Shown here in pieces: positions 40,949 through 48,797 of a stretch of 64,000 nt of DNA. This DNA is from Microterricola viridarii (GTDB lineage Bacteria; Actinomycetota; Actinomycetes; Actinomycetales; Microbacteriaceae). The notes below the pieces were generated by a model. The model did not search any database and was not told the origin of the DNA. It saw only the letters and a program-made list of their open reading frames with translations. The position numbers and the translations under genes are program-made. The stretch is from positions 3,286,001 through 3,350,000 of the forward strand of contig NZ_LT629742.1 of NCBI RefSeq assembly GCF_900104895.1, written 5' to 3'. Every line of letters starts with the position of its first letter. Positions within the stretch are counted from its first letter, which is position 1.

Positions 40949-42421
40949 ATGAGCGATCAGCTCACCGTCATCCTGGGCGGCATCTTCCTCGCGCTGGATC
41001 TCGCGATTCGCATCGCGGCGCTCATCATCGTTCCGCGCGGGCGCAAACCGACGGCCGCGATGGCCTGGCTGCTGGCAATCTTCCTCATCCCGTACGTCGG
41101 CATCATCCTGTTCCTGCTCATCGGCAACGCCCGCCTGCCGAAGAAGCGGCGTGAGAGGCAGGCCGAGCTCAATCGGATGATCACGGCCCGGGCCAGCCAA
41201 CTTGACCTCGCCGGGGACCGGTCGAGTTGGCCGGACTGGTTTGCCTCGCTCACCCACCAGAACCAGGAGCTGGGGGCGCTGCCCGCCGTCGGCGGCAATA
41301 CGGCGCTTCTCATCGACGACTACCGCGGGGGCATCGACGCGATGGCCGCCGAGATCGACGCCGCGGCCCGCTTCGTGCACGTCGAGTTCTACATCGTGTC
41401 GTTCGACAACACGACCCGGGGATTCTTCGCGGCGATGGAGCGGGCCGTGCAGCGGGGCGTGAGCGTGCGCCTGCTCGCCGACTATGTCGCCTCCCGGCGC
41501 ACCGCAGGCCAGGAGGAGACCTTCGCCGAGCTGACCCGCATCGGCGTGCAGTGGAGCTGGATGCTGCCGGTGCGGCCGCTGAAGGGCGAGTACTCGCGCC
41601 CCGACCTGCGCAACCACCGCAAGCTCGTCGTCGTGGACGGGCTGGTCGGGTTCGTCGGCTCGCAGAACCTCATCGACCGCAGCTACAACTCGAAGAAGAA
41701 CATCGAGCGCGGACTGCAATGGCAGGAGCTGATGAGCCGGGTGACCGGCCCGATCGTCAGCGCCGTCAACGTGGTCTTCCTCTCCGACTGGTACGTGGAG
41801 ACCGGCGAGCTGCTCGGCGACGAGGAGCTCGTGCCCGCCACCGCGGTGGCCGCCGACAACTCGCCCGATGCCCTCGTCTGCCAGATCGTGCCGAGCGGGC
41901 CCGGCTACGAGGATGAGAACAACCTGCGCCAGTTCCTCACCCTCGTCACCTCCGCCCAGCGGAAGGTGATCATCACCAGCCCCTACTTCGTCCCGGACGA
42001 GGCCATGATGTACGCGATCACCTCGGCCTGCGCGCGCGGCCTGGACGTGCAGCTGTTCGTCTCCGAGATCGGCGACCAGGGTTCCGTCTGGCACGCGCAG
42101 CGCTCGTACTACGACAGCCTGTTGCGAGCCGGTGTGCAGATCTGGCTCTACCCGGCCCCGTTCATCCTGCACTCCAAGCACCTGTCGATCGACGAGGACG
42201 TCGCCGTGATCGGCTCGAGCAACATGGACATCCGCTCCTTCGCCCTGAATGCGGAGGTGACAATGCTGGTGCGGGGCGAGGCCTTCGTCGCTCAGATGCG
42301 GGCGGTGGAGCAGCGCTACCGGGATGCCGGCCGGCGGCTCACTCGCGAGGAATGGCAGAAGGAGCCGGCATCCGCGACGTTCCTGGACGGCGTCGCCCGC
42401 CTGACCTCGGCGCTGCAATAG
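40949..42421 (+). CDS. cls: Cardiolipin synthase (phospholipase D family)
   Basis: A 490-residue membrane enzyme that joins two phosphatidylglycerol molecules into cardiolipin. Two N-terminal helices (LTVILGGIFLALDLAIRIAALI and AWLLAIFLIPYVGIILFLLIG) precede two phospholipase D motifs: HRKLVVVDGLVGFVGSQN and HSKHLSIDEDVAVIGSSNMD. ATG 40949 (MSDQLTVIL) is preferred; a TTG five codons earlier is possible. It closes the MFS-GH15-CMD-Cls run, which looks like a membrane/osmotic stress unit. Confidence 0.93.
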   Translation: MSDQLTVILGGIFLALDLAIRIAALIIVPRGRKPTAAMAWLLAIFLIPYVGIILFLLIGNARLPKKRRERQAELNRMITARASQLDLAGDRSSWPDWFASLTHQNQELGALPAVGGNTALLIDDYRGGIDAMAAEIDAAARFVHVEFYIVSFDNTTRGFFAAMERAVQRGVSVRLLADYVASRRTAGQEETFAELTRIGVQWSWMLPVRPLKGEYSRPDLRNHRKLVVVDGLVGFVGSQNLIDRSYNSKKNIERGLQWQELMSRVTGPIVSAVNVVFLSDWYVETGELLGDEELVPATAVAADNSPDALVCQIVPSGPGYEDENNLRQFLTLVTSAQRKVIITSPYFVPDEAMMYAITSACARGLDVQLFVSEIGDQGSVWHAQRSYYDSLLRAGVQIWLYPAPFILHSKHLSIDEDVAVIGSSNMDIRSFALNAEVTMLVRGEAFVAQMRAVEQRYRDAGRRLTREEWQKEPASATFLDGVARLTSALQ

Positions 42422-42478
42422 CGCCAAGCGGAGCAGCGGCGCCCCATTGGAGCGACTCGCACCCCACCCGACGGGCTG

Positions 42479-42637
42479 TCAGTACCGGTTCAGCGAGGAC
42501 GAGACCTGCTGAGCTTCACGAAGCTCCATGTCATGTTTCCGCAGCGCCGAGAGCACCGCCCCACGGATGATCGCCCACAGAGTCAACAACGTGAGGATCA
42601 CGACGAGGAGCCACCAGGCAACGCTCGCAATCATCAT
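42479..42637 (-). CDS. 52-residue single-pass membrane protein
   Basis: A short minus-strand gene, ATG 42637, product starting MMIASVAWWLLVVILTLL. It has one hydrophobic helix (residues 3-24), then a basic, amphipathic cytosolic tail ending SSSLNRY. Its stop lies 58 bases from the cardiolipin synthase stop (convergent). Codon use and the clean membrane-helix-plus-charged-tail layout support it. No family recognised. Confidence 0.6.
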   Translation of the reverse strand: MMIASVAWWLLVVILTLLTLWAIIRGAVLSALRKHDMELREAQQVSSSLNRY

Positions 42638-42790
42638 CGGTCAGAAACTTGAATCCCCCATGCTCACAAGATAGCCCGGCCTGTGGAGGGAACCGACCCC
42701 CAGAACAGGAGCAGTATCCGAAGGCACATCTTCGAGCGCGCTCTGCGACGCCGAAGCGCGCGGCCGCGCACCATACTCGGTTGAATCAGC

Positions 42791-42865
42791 TGGTGCCCCT
42801 GGAGGGACTCGAACCCCCAACCCTTTCCTTAGGACGGAACTGCTCTTCCATTGAGCTACAGAGGC
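42791..42865 (-). tRNA. tRNA-Arg, anticodon CCU
   Basis: On the minus strand a cloverleaf starts GCCTCTG and ends CAGGGGC plus A, with CCA encoded (42793-42791). The D arm holds TAGCTCAATGGAAGAGC. The anticodon loop GTCCTAA has CCT at 34-36 (reads AGG). The T arm has GGTTCGAGTCC. The anticodon stem has one mismatch at its outer pair (G-A). AGG is a rare codon in this G+C-rich genome. Confidence 0.93.
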
Positions 42866-43031
42866 TGACCCAGAGAGTTTACCGGTTTCTCGATGACGAG
42901 ATCGGCACCCGCGGGGGCCCGGTGTGGCGGGCGCCCGCCGCCAACGGTTCGCGCATGCACTCGCCACGTCGGCGTGAAGCATTTTGCGACCGAGGCCCGA
43001 GCTGGCCTGCGGGCACAGAGCGTTCGCGAGT

Positions 43032-44450
43032 TTAGAAGGGCGGGGTGTCGGCGAAGCGAGCGGGCGGTTCGGGCGCGGATGATGATTCGGAATCCGGTGG
43101 CCCTGTATGGGGCGGTGCATGTTGGATGCGGGACGGTGTGGTCATGTACTCGCGGCCGCCCGGCGAGTTCCACTTCAGGTTCCCGCCGCCGGTCTGCTCG
43201 ACCCGCCACCTGGAGTTGTGCTTGAGCCGGTGGTGCTTCTTGCACAGCACGGCCAGGTTCTCCTCGACGGTCAGCCCGCCGCTCTCCCAGGCCCGGGTGT
43301 GGTCGGTCTCCGAGCGCTCCGCCTTGCGGGTGCAGCCGGGGAACCGGCACGTCTCGTCCCGGTAGAGGATCCAGCGGCGCATCGAGGCGCTCAGCCGGTA
43401 CTGGGTGGGGTCGAGCTGCAGCGGGGTGCCGTCGACCGGGTCGGTGAGGATGCGGTGCAATGTCGGCGCCTGCGCGACGAGCCGGCGGGCCGTGTCGGCG
43501 TCGATCGGGCCGTAGCCGTGCAGCTCGGCCGGCTCCTCGGAGGTGCCGATGAGCGTGTCGATGCCGATGGTGATCTTCGGGACGGCGACGAACACCTCGG
43601 GGCGGGCGAAAGCCAGTGTCGGGATGTGGCTGCTCTCGCCGTCGGACGAGCCAGCGGGGAGGCCGAGCAGCAGCTCGGCGGCGATGTCCGCCTCGAGCTG
43701 GGCGTGCGTGCCCGCGCCGAGGATGCCGTCGGTCAGTTCGCCTGTGGCCTCGTCCGCTGCCACCACGTCTGCCCCCAGCTCGCCGGCCTCGGCGGCCTCC
43801 TTCTGCGCCTCCGTGGCGAGGTCGCCCACCCGGGTGCTGATCGCCAGCGCCTTCTCCGCCTCCAAATACAGGTGCAGCCACGCCATCCCGTCGGCGTCCG
43901 GCTCGAACACCAGCCGCCGGTCGCCCCGGGACTTGGATGCCCGAGCTTCGAGGGCGTCGGGGTGCAGCCGGTCGCGGATCCGGGCAACCGCCTTGTGGAA
44001 TGCGGAGACGTTCATGGTGCGGGCTTTGACCAGGGATTCCCGCTCGAAGCGGGCGTGCAGAGTGGGCGGCAGGAAGACGGCCGCGGCGAGGATCTCGCGG
44101 GCGTGCCGCTGGGTGATGGTGCCGGCTGAGAGCTCGGCCAGCGTGTTGGCGAAGGGGCCGCAGAGCTGCGCGGCCTCATAGATCAGGCCGACCATGGTCC
44201 GCTCGTGCACGCGCAGGATCAGGGCGAGCTCGGCGGTGATGCTGCGCCTCGCGAACTGCTCGTCCAGGGACTGGCGGCCGCCGAGCGGGTCGGCGATCGC
44301 CACCGCCCGGCGCACGGCGGAATCGATCCGCCGGTAGCGTTCCGCCTGCAGCGCACACTCCGCGGAAGCACCCAAGGACAGCTCGGCCAGGTCCGCATCC
44401 AGCACCGGATCGAACCCGGATGCGGGGGCCTGCGGCGGCTGCGTTTCCAT
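43032..44450 (-). CDS. DUF222 domain HNH endonuclease (13E12-type)
   Basis: A 472-residue actinobacterial protein. The N-terminal DUF222 region runs about residues 40-330 (SLDEQFARRSITAELALILRVHERT, ERESLVKARTMNVSAFHKAVARIRD, ITIGIDTLIG). The HNH nuclease domain at about 365-430 reads RDETCRFPGCTRKAERSETDHTRAW and NLAVLCKKHHRLKH, with Cys/His zinc and catalytic His. The tail is Ser/Pro-rich. Such genes are multi-copy in Actinobacteria and have been linked to mobile DNA and transfer, but their role is unknown. It lies next to the repeat-rich gap at 44.5 kb. Confidence 0.9.
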   Translation of the reverse strand: METQPPQAPASGFDPVLDADLAELSLGASAECALQAERYRRIDSAVRRAVAIADPLGGRQSLDEQFARRSITAELALILRVHERTMVGLIYEAAQLCGPFANTLAELSAGTITQRHAREILAAAVFLPPTLHARFERESLVKARTMNVSAFHKAVARIRDRLHPDALEARASKSRGDRRLVFEPDADGMAWLHLYLEAEKALAISTRVGDLATEAQKEAAEAGELGADVVAADEATGELTDGILGAGTHAQLEADIAAELLLGLPAGSSDGESSHIPTLAFARPEVFVAVPKITIGIDTLIGTSEEPAELHGYGPIDADTARRLVAQAPTLHRILTDPVDGTPLQLDPTQYRLSASMRRWILYRDETCRFPGCTRKAERSETDHTRAWESGGLTVEENLAVLCKKHHRLKHNSRWRVEQTGGGNLKWNSPGGREYMTTPSRIQHAPPHTGPPDSESSSAPEPPARFADTPPF

Positions 44451-44617
44451 GACTGAAGCGTCTCACCGACCTCTGACACTGCGAGGCGAAAACAGGCCCG
44501 AATCGGGGCAAATGTGGACAACTTCGGCCGTCGTTACCTGATTGTGACCTTGCGGTGCGGCCGGCGCGGGCGAGTGTTGCGGGTGGGCTCCGGGGCTTCG
44601 CTCGTTCCTCGCTCAGC

Positions 44618-44709
44618 CGACGTGGGGAGGGACGTTCGGTCGACGTGGGGAGGAGAGTTCGGTCGACGTGGGGAGGGGTGTTCAGCCGACGTGGGGATGA
44701 ACGAGGAAC
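44618..44709. repeat. 23-bp tandem repeat, four degenerate units
   Basis: Units begin at 44618, 44641, 44664 and 44687, exactly 23 bp apart, each starting CGACGTGGGGA. Units 1-3 continue into a GTTCGGT/GTTCAGC end. Unit 4 has diverged after 12 bases. The constant period indicates tandem duplication. Confidence 0.85.
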
Positions 44710-44754
44710 GTGGAGAACGGGGCCCGGGGGCGGGTTGGCGAGGCCGGGTCACCG

Positions 44755-44793
44755 GGTCTCGATACGGCGCTGGCGCGCCTACTCGACCAGCGG
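44755..44793. repeat. REP-like imperfect palindrome
   Basis: GGTCTCGATACGGCGC - TG - GCGCGCCTACTCGACC then AGCGG: a long imperfect inverted repeat. Similar elements (TCGATACG ... CTACTCGACCAGCG) are, from memory, scattered through many Micrococcales genomes between genes. Likely a REP-type element or a remnant terminator. Confidence 0.7.
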
Positions 44794-44840
44794 AGGTGGG
44801 CGCGGCATCCGGGCAAGCGAAGCGGCGATGTTGGCTTCGG

Positions 44841-44930
44841 TCGCAAGCTCCCTCGAGCCAACGGGTGCGGTCGCACGCTCCCTCGAGCCAACGCTGCGGT
44901 CGCACGCTCGCTCGAGCCAACGGGTGCGTT
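44841..44930. repeat. 30-bp tandem repeat, three units
   Basis: The core GCTCCCTCGAGCCAACG starts at 44847 and 44877; a variant (GCTCGCTCGAGCCAACG) starts at 44906. Periods are 30 and 29 bp. Each copy is preceded by CGGTCGCA. A single inverted copy of the core lies at about 23.38 kb. The third unit runs to within a few bases of the CHAP gene stop. Confidence 0.85.
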
Positions 44931-44936
44931 CCGGGG

Positions 44937-45989
44937 TTACGGCGGCGGGTAGAGGAAGAGGTCGACTTCGCCGATCGGCACTGTGCGCCGGTGGTACGAG
45001 TGATCGTTGCCCCAGTTGTACTCCTCGAGCACGACGGTGCCGTCACCGGGCACCGACTGCACGTAGGCGACGTGGTTGGCGGTGAACCACGCGACGGCGC
45101 CCGTGATGGGCTCGTAGCTGGTGGTCCAGCCGTTGCTGTTCCACGCGTTGGCCCAGTTGTAGGCGTTGCCGCCGCTCGGGGTCAGCGTCGACCACACCCA
45201 TTTGAACGGCCCGGTCGCACCGGCATCGCGGTTCAGCCGCCAGGCGACGAAGTCCACACACTCGCGGTAGTAGTAGTTCATGGGCGAGAGGCCGCCGCCC
45301 TGGTCGTCGGTCGCCTCCCACGGCCACGGGTAGTCGTCACCTTCTTGGCGCACGCCCGGGGTGGTGTTCGCGCCGGCCCGCACCCGGGCGCTGGCAGCCT
45401 CGGCCGCGGCCAGCTCGGCCGCCTGCCGCTCCGCCTCCGCGGTGAGGCGCTGGATCTCTTCCGCGCTCACGGCGGTGAAGCCATCGCTGGTGACGCTGAC
45501 CTCGGGCGAGAAGCTGGTGATCTTCACGCTCTGGGCGCCGGCCGTGCTCGCCTCGCGGGCGCTGCTCGCCCCGAAGCCCAGCCCGCCGTCTGCGCCGAGG
45601 GCATAAGCCGGCAGCGCCGCGGTCAGGAACAACCCGGGCACGACGGCAAAAGTCACGAGCGAGCGCATGGCGCCGCGACGGGCCTGCTGCGGGCGGCGCG
45701 GCGCGCTGAGCGCCCGACGAAGTGGGGCGGATGCCGCGGCGGCCCGCTGCACGGAGTCGCGCACCGCGCGGCTGAGCTTCGGGTCCGCACGCGGAACCAC
45801 GGGGGCGGCGACTTCCGGAGCGGCATCTACGGACTCGACCAGCACGGGTTCGGCCCCACTGGGGGCAGACGCCGAGGCGGATTCTGCGGCGGCCTCGATC
45901 GCCCACTGCTCGCGCATCGCACGTCTGCTGGGCAGGGCGGCATCCGTGCTCGGCTCACCGTTGAGTCGGCTTGATGCGGGTTCCGTCAC
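44937..45989 (-). CDS. Secreted CHAP-domain cell-wall amidase/endopeptidase
   Basis: A 350-residue exported protein. A long charged N-terminus (about 105 residues) precedes a signal-anchor (SLVTFAVVPGLFLTAALPAYALG). A linker (VKITSFSPEVSVTSDGFTAVSAEEIQ) and a short Ala/Glu coiled coil come next. The C-terminal CHAP domain has catalytic Cys in YYRECVDFVAWRLN, His in TANHVAYVQSV and a Glu/Asn pair in VVLEEYNWGND. It cleaves peptidoglycan cross-bridge or amide bonds. GTG 45989 with AAAGGA upstream. It shares its linker motif with the NlpC/P60 protein at 47.7 kb. Promoter region carries an inverted repeat at 46108. Confidence 0.9.
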   Translation of the reverse strand: MTEPASSRLNGEPSTDAALPSRRAMREQWAIEAAAESASASAPSGAEPVLVESVDAAPEVAAPVVPRADPKLSRAVRDSVQRAAAASAPLRRALSAPRRPQQARRGAMRSLVTFAVVPGLFLTAALPAYALGADGGLGFGASSAREASTAGAQSVKITSFSPEVSVTSDGFTAVSAEEIQRLTAEAERQAAELAAAEAASARVRAGANTTPGVRQEGDDYPWPWEATDDQGGGLSPMNYYYRECVDFVAWRLNRDAGATGPFKWVWSTLTPSGGNAYNWANAWNSNGWTTSYEPITGAVAWFTANHVAYVQSVPGDGTVVLEEYNWGNDHSYHRRTVPIGEVDLFLYPPP

Positions 45990-46107
45990 GCGTGGTCCTT
46001 TGCGGCACGCGAACCGCGACGGCGGGGCGCCGTATTGCGGTGCTGCTGTGCGTCGTGCTGGGGGCTTCGTACAAGTGGAGCCCGGAGGACTCCAACCTCG
46101 CCCACAT

Positions 46108-46121
46108 TACGGGAGCGTAAC
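46108..46121. promoter_or_regulatory. Inverted repeat upstream of the CHAP gene
   Basis: TTACG-GGAG-CGTAA, perfect 5-bp arms, about 120 bases before the CHAP start. Placement suits an operator, but the factor is unknown. Confidence 0.4.
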
Positions 46122-46183
46122 GGCCTTGTCACCCTTTATCTGGGCAACTCTCACCCGCCTGTTGAGGGTTTGCGGGCCCGTGC

Positions 46184-46711
46184 CTACTCGTAGGCGCGGC
46201 TCACTTCCTCGTCGATCTCCTTGTCGTCGACGGCGAGATCCTTCACGGTCACCCTGGTTGCGTGCGTCAGCAGTTTCTGCACCCGGTCACTCTCCGCCGG
46301 GTCGAGGACCAGCACGATCCCGGCGCTCCCGGCATCCAGCGTCTCGCTGATCGCCTCGAGGTCCTTCGACGGCGTCTTGCGCGCGATGTGCCCGGCGATG
46401 GCGCCGACCCCGGCGCCGGATCCCCCGGCCACCAGGAGCGCCCCGCCCAGCGCGACGGCCGGGAACAGGGCTACGGCGAGGCCGCCGGCCAGCCCGATGC
46501 CGAGCCCCTTCCGCACGCCATGGTGCTTGTGGCCGTCGTCGCGCTTCGGGATGGTGAGCTTGCCCTCCATGTCGCGGTTGATGACCGCAGCGTCGAAGGA
46601 GCCGTGCTTGTCGGCCTCGGTGAAGTACTCGTGGATCTTGTCGAAGTCGGCCACGGCCTCCTCCTCGCTCGCGTACTGCGCCGCAATCGCGATGTACGTC
46701 TGGTCGGCCAT
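46184..46711 (-). CDS. DUF1269-like membrane protein
   Basis: A 175-residue protein. The N-terminal half is a small soluble domain (MADQTYIAIAAQYASEEEAVADF ... DAAVINRDMEGKLTI). A Gly/Ala-rich hydrophobic hairpin (GLGIGLAGGLAVALFPAVALGGALLVAGG) is followed by an acidic C-terminal domain (SAGIVLVLDPAESDRVQKLL). This matches the DUF1269 membrane family, often linked to stress responses, with no known reaction. ATG 46711 is chosen. It stands alone. Confidence 0.8.
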   Translation of the reverse strand: MADQTYIAIAAQYASEEEAVADFDKIHEYFTEADKHGSFDAAVINRDMEGKLTIPKRDDGHKHHGVRKGLGIGLAGGLAVALFPAVALGGALLVAGGSGAGVGAIAGHIARKTPSKDLEAISETLDAGSAGIVLVLDPAESDRVQKLLTHATRVTVKDLAVDDKEIDEEVSRAYE

Positions 46712-46838
46712 GTCAAAGCTCCCGTCGTCCCCGGCCGGCGACGCGCGGAGGGCTCGCCGACCGCCAGTGTGAGTGGTCGTTGAGGCGACTCTAGGGTGGC
46801 CGCCCCGCGTCGCCATCACGCACATTGGATGACGCTTG

Positions 46839-47336
46839 CTACGCGGCAGGCTCCAGGAACTCGTCCCATTCGGGCAGCGTCCGCTCGGCAACGCGCAGCC
46901 GCCAGCCGCCCTCCCTGGGCACGTAGGGCGCGAAGCGCAACTGCCACCCCATTTCGACGGGAGTCCTGTCGCTCTTGACGTTGTTGCAGCGCAGGCAGCA
47001 GGCCACCAGGTTCTCCCAGGTGTCACGCCCGCCGCGCGAGCGCGGCAGCACGTGGTCGATGGTGCTCGCCGAGCTGCCGCAGTACGCGCAGCGGTGCTCG
47101 TCCCGCCGCAGCACCCCGCGCCGGCTCACCGGCACCATCCGCCCGCGCGGGAGGCGCACGTAGCGGGTCAACAGGATCACCGACGGCCGATCCCACACTC
47201 CGGACGTCGCCCACACCGGGTGCCCCGTATCGATCTGCAGCACACGCGCCTTGTCGTTCATCACGAGCGCGAGCGCCCGCTTGAAGCTCACAACGGCGAG
47301 CGGTTCGTAGCCGGCATTCAATACGAGCGTATGCAT
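46839..47336 (-). CDS. HNH endonuclease-family protein
   Basis: A 165-residue HNH protein starting MHTLVLNAGYEPLAVVSFKRAL, a strongly conserved actinobacterial form. The nuclease part reads RRDEHRCAYCGSSASTIDHVLPRSRGGRDTWENLVACCLRCNNVKSDRTP: two zinc Cys pairs (CAYC, CLRC), HNH His in IDHV and Asn in ENLVA. Family members are very widespread but their DNA target and purpose are not known. ATG 47336 is preferred over an upstream codon at 47375. Confidence 0.9.
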   Translation of the reverse strand: MHTLVLNAGYEPLAVVSFKRALALVMNDKARVLQIDTGHPVWATSGVWDRPSVILLTRYVRLPRGRMVPVSRRGVLRRDEHRCAYCGSSASTIDHVLPRSRGGRDTWENLVACCLRCNNVKSDRTPVEMGWQLRFAPYVPREGGWRLRVAERTLPEWDEFLEPAA

Positions 47337-47421
47337 GGTCTCCCTCTCGAAGCAGGCTGCACGGCTTGCAGCCATTCGACTCTCCGACGGCGGGAATACC
47401 AGAGCGAGCGTTCAAACAGAA

Positions 47422-47450
47422 AAGGACACCGTCATGATGACGGTGTCCTT
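47422..47450. terminator. Strong bidirectional hairpin
   Basis: AAGGACACCGTCA-TGA-TGACGGTGTCCTT, perfect 13-bp arms with a 3-base loop and A-rich sequence on the left side. Good intrinsic-terminator shape for minus-strand transcripts (U-rich end on that strand: AAGGACACCG...TTTTCTG). Confidence 0.75.
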
Positions 47451-47671
47451 CGATCCACGGCTAGGGCCGGGGCAAGTTTGACTGCTGTGCCTCAGGGCGA
47501 ATAGGCGCTGGGCATCCGTGGTGTGGATGTTCCGTGCCCTGTCCATCGGCTCTCCGAGATTCCTCAACATGTCAGGGCTTCAGGCTAAACCACTTTTTCC
47601 GCAATGAGGCCCCGCAGCACGCCGCATTCTCCACTCGCCACCCAGAGTTCACCCGAGGGGCATGACAAAGG

Positions 47672-47702
47672 GGCGAGCGGATGCCGCCGACATCCACTCG
47701 CC
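47672..47702 (-). terminator. Hairpin after the NlpC/P60 gene
   Basis: GGCGAGCGGATG / CATCCACTCGCC with one mismatch and a 7-base loop, 33 bases past the NlpC/P60 stop, followed on the minus strand by CCCCTTTGTC. Confidence 0.65.
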
Positions 47703-47734
47703 GCTCCCCATCAGAGAGCCCTGACGGGCCTCGG

Positions 47735-48568
47735 CTAAATGCCGATGCGCACGATGTAGTAGTCGCTCGTCCAGATCGGCTGCACCCGCACCGAGGCGCC
47801 CTCGTACGGCGCGTGCAGGATGTTGCCGTTGCCGGCGTAGAAGCCGTCGTGGCCCTCCATGATGACGAGGTCGCCGGGCTGGGCGTCGTCGATCGAGATG
47901 CGGGTTCCCGCCGCGCCCTGGCCGTTCGAGGAGTGCGGCAGCGAGATGCCGAACTGCGCGAAGACGTACATGACGAAGCCGGAGCAGTCGAAGCCGGCCG
48001 GGGTCGCGCCGCCGTAGACGTAGGGAACGCCCTGGTACTGCGAGGCCACACTGTAGACGGAGCCCAGGTCGTAGCTCGGGTAGGCCGGGTTCGCGAGGAA
48101 GTCACCGACCGACGGGCCGGAGTACGACGCGGCATACGAGGTCATCTGTGCGGCAACCTCTGCAGCACGCTCGGACGCGGCCTGGGCCGCCGCGGCGGCC
48201 TCAATGTCGGCCTCGCTGACAGCGTCATAGCCGTCGGCGGACACGGTGATCTTGGCGGCCTGCTTGTCGACCTTCACGTCCTGCGCCTCGGCCTGCTTGA
48301 GCGCGGTGGCAGCGGATGCCGCGAACTGCTGGTCATCCGCGCCGGGCGCGAACGCGTAGGCGGGCAGCGCGATCGTGCCGATCATCCCAAAGGAGAGAGT
48401 GATGACGACTGCGTTGCGCAGGCCCTTGCTGCGGGGCTTGGAGCGCATCGCCTCCGGGGGCATGACCGCCCGGTTTGCGGCTGCAGTGCCGGCCGCGGGG
48501 ACCACTGCACTGCCTGGTGAAGATCTTCTGACTCCTCGGGGGGAGCGCTTAGAACCTAATAGAGCCAA
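47735..48568 (-). CDS. Secreted NlpC/P60 peptidoglycan endopeptidase
   Basis: A 277-residue exported hydrolase. The basic N-terminus (about 48 residues) is followed by a signal sequence (AVVITLSFGMIGTIALPAYAF). A linker contains ITVSADGYDAVSEADIEA and an Ala/Glu coiled coil. The NlpC/P60 domain has catalytic Cys in AGFDCSGFVMYVFAQ, His in EGHDGFYAG and the third residue in ILHAPYEG. It cuts stem-peptide bonds during wall growth. The start is TTG 48568, decided by an excellent GGAGG site 5 bases upstream. The long leader (about 230 bases to the dtxR stop) carries an inverted repeat at 48721. Confidence 0.9.
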   Translation of the reverse strand: MALLGSKRSPRGVRRSSPGSAVVPAAGTAAANRAVMPPEAMRSKPRSKGLRNAVVITLSFGMIGTIALPAYAFAPGADDQQFAASAATALKQAEAQDVKVDKQAAKITVSADGYDAVSEADIEAAAAAQAASERAAEVAAQMTSYAASYSGPSVGDFLANPAYPSYDLGSVYSVASQYQGVPYVYGGATPAGFDCSGFVMYVFAQFGISLPHSSNGQGAAGTRISIDDAQPGDLVIMEGHDGFYAGNGNILHAPYEGASVRVQPIWTSDYYIVRIGI

Positions 48569-48720
48569 AGTTACCTCCGGCGCCCCAGCAGCACTAGGTA
48601 GCTGCCCCGTCCAATGCGCTTACGCGTATTGTTTTCGATTGCAGAGACGGGTCTGGGGGACGTCTGCTCTCGAGTCCATCGACCGGCTTCTGGTCAGTGG
48701 GACTGAACCGAGGTTACCCG

Positions 48721-48739
48721 GTGACTGCCGCAAAGTCAC
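48721..48739. promoter_or_regulatory. Inverted repeat in the NlpC/P60 leader region
   Basis: GTGACT-GCCGCAA-AGTCAC, perfect 6-bp arms, about 155 bases before the TTG start. It could be an operator or a leader hairpin. The spacer is longer than a CRP/GlxR site. Confidence 0.4.
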
Positions 48740-48797
48740 ATCCCGGAGGCGCATTTCTAACAAGTAGATAACGCTTGTCCCGGTGAATACCGCGCGG

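Larger units (their letters stand above)
44451..44936. other. 486-base repeat-rich noncoding region
   Basis: No supported gene. It contains, in order, a four-unit 23-bp tandem array, an imperfect 39-bp palindrome and a three-unit 30-bp tandem array, listed separately. Open frames crossing it are low-complexity and change with the repeats. It separates the HNH nuclease gene from the CHAP hydrolase stop. Confidence 0.7.
47337..47734. other. 398-base gap with two hairpins
   Basis: No supported gene. It includes the promoter region of the HNH gene, a perfect 13-bp hairpin at 47422-47450 and a hairpin at 47672-47702 just after the NlpC/P60 stop. The 220 bases between the hairpins are less G+C-rich than their surroundings. 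They could encode a small RNA, but I see no family signature. Confidence 0.55.

Noticed and set aside
44618-44930. CRISPR-like array
   Set aside because: Periods of 23 and 30 bp leave no unique spacers of usual length, units are degenerate tandem copies, and no cas genes are nearby.
43032-44936. Genomic island or transposon around the HNH gene, repeats and tRNA-Arg
   Set aside because: tRNA, HNH gene and repeats are suggestive, but there is no integrase, transposase, attachment-site duplication or change in base composition.
48569-48797. c-di-AMP (ydaO-type) riboswitch in the NlpC/P60 leader
   Set aside because: Such switches often precede wall hydrolases in Actinobacteria, but I could not match the conserved core segments here; only an inverted repeat is clear.
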